From: Akkermansiaceae bacterium UBA3385
GTDB taxonomy: Bacteria; Verrucomicrobiota; Verrucomicrobiia; Verrucomicrobiales; Akkermansiaceae
DNA length: 14,508 nt
NCBI GenBank assembly: GCA_002358905.1
Contig: DEPT01000005.1
Span: 2,178-16,685 of the forward strand
Reading direction: 5' to 3'
Shown: positions 13,697-14,508 of the stretch, in pieces
How positions within the stretch are numbered: position 1 is the stretch's first letter
How the letters are laid out: each line of letters starts with the position of its first letter
Notes under the pieces: model-generated
The model's database searches: none
The model's input: the letters and a program-made list of their open reading frames with translations, nothing else
What the model was told of the DNA's origin: nothing
Translations under genes and position numbers: made by a program

Positions 13697-13812
13697 GATT
13701 CCTGGTAGTGACTTTTTTGTGCAAAATGCCGCAGAATAGGCTTGTAATGCGTTAGTGTGTGTGGATAGATAAAGTGCCCAGAATAAGGTCTGCGCGCCTT
13801 ATAGATGCCGTG

Positions 13813-13839
13813 TGACGCAAAATCTAAGAAAATGACGCA
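13813..13839 (+). promoter_or_regulatory. Two TGACGCA direct repeats 20 bp apart upstream of gyrB
   Basis: TGACGCA occurs at 13813-13819 and 13833-13839, about two helical turns apart, and ends 8 bp before the gyrB -35 box. The spacing fits an activator or repressor bound on one DNA face. No known regulator is assigned. Confidence 0.5.
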
Positions 13840-13847
13840 CTATATTA

Positions 13848-13875
13848 TTGAGGCGCGCGCGTACGCGCGTATAAT
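13848..13875 (+). promoter_or_regulatory. gyrB promoter with CG-alternating spacer
   Basis: TTGAGG (13848-13853), a 16-base spacer and a perfect TATAAT (13870-13875) lie 10 bases before the ATG at 13886, leaving a leader of only about 3-4 bases. The spacer lies inside a 21-base alternating purine-pyrimidine run (13853-13873) and contains the perfect palindrome CGCGCGTACGCGCG (13856-13869). This could sense supercoiling. Confidence 0.5.
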
Positions 13876-13885
13876 GTCCGGACTT

Positions 13886-14508
13886 ATGAGTGATAACGTA
13901 ACGCCCCCGGAGGACGCTGAGAAGCTTTCGACCGGGGCACAGCAGGAGTACGGCGCCGCCCAGATTGACAAGCTGGAGGGTCTTGAAGCCGTGCGTAAGC
14001 GTCCGGGTATGTACATTGGTGACCCGGATGAACGTGGTTTGCATCACTGTGTGTTCGAAGTGCTGGATAACTCGATTGACGAGCACCTGGCCGGATACTG
14101 CAGCAAGATCATCATCCAGATTCACGAGGGTGGTACCATTTCCGTGATTGACAACGGCCGTGGTATTCCGGTGGATATGCACCCGAAGTTCGGCATTCCC
14201 GCCGTGGAGCTGGTGCTCACCAATCTGCACGCCGGTGGTAAGTTCGGCCAGGGTGCCTACAAGTACTCCGGTGGTCTGCACGGCGTGGGTGCCAAGTGCG
14301 TGAACGCCCTTTCCGATTTCTTCAAGGCTGAGGTGCGCCGCGATGGCAAGCGCCATGTGATTACCTTCGAACGCGGCCGCACCACTGAGAAACTGCACGT
14401 GGTGGGCTCCTGCCCGGAAGGGCAGACCGGCACGGCCATCACCTTCCTGCCCGACCCGACCATCTTCACCGATACCACGGAATTCAAGTTTGACCTGCTG
14501 GCCCGCCG
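13886..14508 (+). CDS. gyrB: DNA gyrase subunit B, 3'-truncated by the window edge
   Basis: The frame is open from ATG 13886 to the end, giving 207 complete codons of a protein normally around 800 residues. GyrB is the ATPase subunit of gyrase, which adds negative supercoils. The GHKL ATPase domain is clear: Leu-Glu-Ala-Val-Arg-Lys-Arg-Pro-Gly-Met-Tyr-Ile-Gly, then Glu-Val-Leu-Asp-Asn-Ser-Ile-Asp-Glu with the catalytic Glu and Mg-binding Asn, Asp-Asn-Gly-Arg-Gly-Ile-Pro, and His-Ala-Gly-Gly-Lys-Phe with Ser-Gly-Gly-Leu-His-Gly-Val-Gly of the ATP lid. ParE shares these motifs, but the overall match recalled is closer to GyrB. An in-frame ATG at 13874 is rejected because it overlaps the -10 box. 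The first ~25 residues are an acidic, divergent tail. It is divergent from mpl. Confidence 0.5.
   Translation, partial: MSDNVTPPEDAEKLSTGAQQEYGAAQIDKLEGLEAVRKRPGMYIGDPDERGLHHCVFEVLDNSIDEHLAGYCSKIIIQIHEGGTISVIDNGRGIPVDMHPKFGIPAVELVLTNLHAGGKFGQGAYKYSGGLHGVGAKCVNALSDFFKAEVRRDGKRHVITFERGRTTEKLHVVGSCPEGQTGTAITFLPDPTIFTDTTEFKFDLLAR

Noticed and set aside
13874..13885. An alternative in-frame gyrB start at the ATG at 13874
   Set aside because: It overlaps the last bases of the TATAAT box and would lie upstream of the expected transcription start.

Overview
The window looks like chromosome of a Gram-negative bacterium of mid-to-high G+C content. It carries an autotransporter beta-barrel, a lipoprotein and Mpl, so there is an outer membrane and recycled meso-DAP peptidoglycan. 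The protein style and the autotransporter suggest Verrucomicrobiota, perhaps an Akkermansia relative. That placement is an impression from memory and was not tested.

Layout. Bases 1-4311 (+) hold the 3' part of a giant autotransporter adhesin whose passenger is built of a two-level repeat: 531-bp super-repeats, each of eight rungs of about 22 residues. It ends at a terminator (4351-4386). A TIM-barrel sugar-phosphate isomerase/epimerase-like gene (4427-5365, -) is divergent from an RlmI-like rRNA methyltransferase (5445-6758, +). Their two consensus promoters stand back to back, and both genes appear to be leaderless. The methyltransferase overlaps by ATGA a YbaL/Kef-type cation:proton antiporter (6755-8452, +). 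A close paralogue of the antiporter follows (9159-10850, +). On the minus strand come a small membrane protein (10942-11391), a putative lipoprotein (11423-12097) and mpl (12168-13610). The window ends inside gyrB (13886-14508, +).

The most unusual object lies between the two antiporter genes (8457-9064). It is about 608 bp of apparently non-coding DNA made of at least 15 different short hairpins. In the left half they are joined by TTTCAT-like spacers, and in the right half by the reverse complement, ATGAAA. The whole block is also an inverted repeat at several nested levels: outer 20-bp ends (18/20 matched), an inner perfect 13-bp pair, and a 36/37-bp pair with four mismatches and one indel near the middle. 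I cannot assign it to a described family. It could be a non-autonomous mobile element, a structured RNA or a structured DNA element.

The second theme is promoter architecture. Five genes (the epimerase, the methyltransferase, the lipoprotein, the small membrane protein and gyrB) have a -10 hexamer only 6-10 bases before the start codon, which predicts leaderless or nearly leaderless mRNAs. The spacer of the gyrB promoter lies within a 21-base alternating purine-pyrimidine tract with a 14-bp CG-rich palindrome. This is a plausible supercoiling-sensitive (Z-DNA or cruciform) switch in front of a gyrase gene.

Functionally, the window mixes housekeeping (gyrB, mpl, rRNA methyltransferase) with ion homeostasis (two antiporters), the cell surface (adhesin, lipoprotein) and one apparently novel repeat element. 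Apart from the methyltransferase-antiporter overlap, the genes look like separately promoted units and not one pathway.
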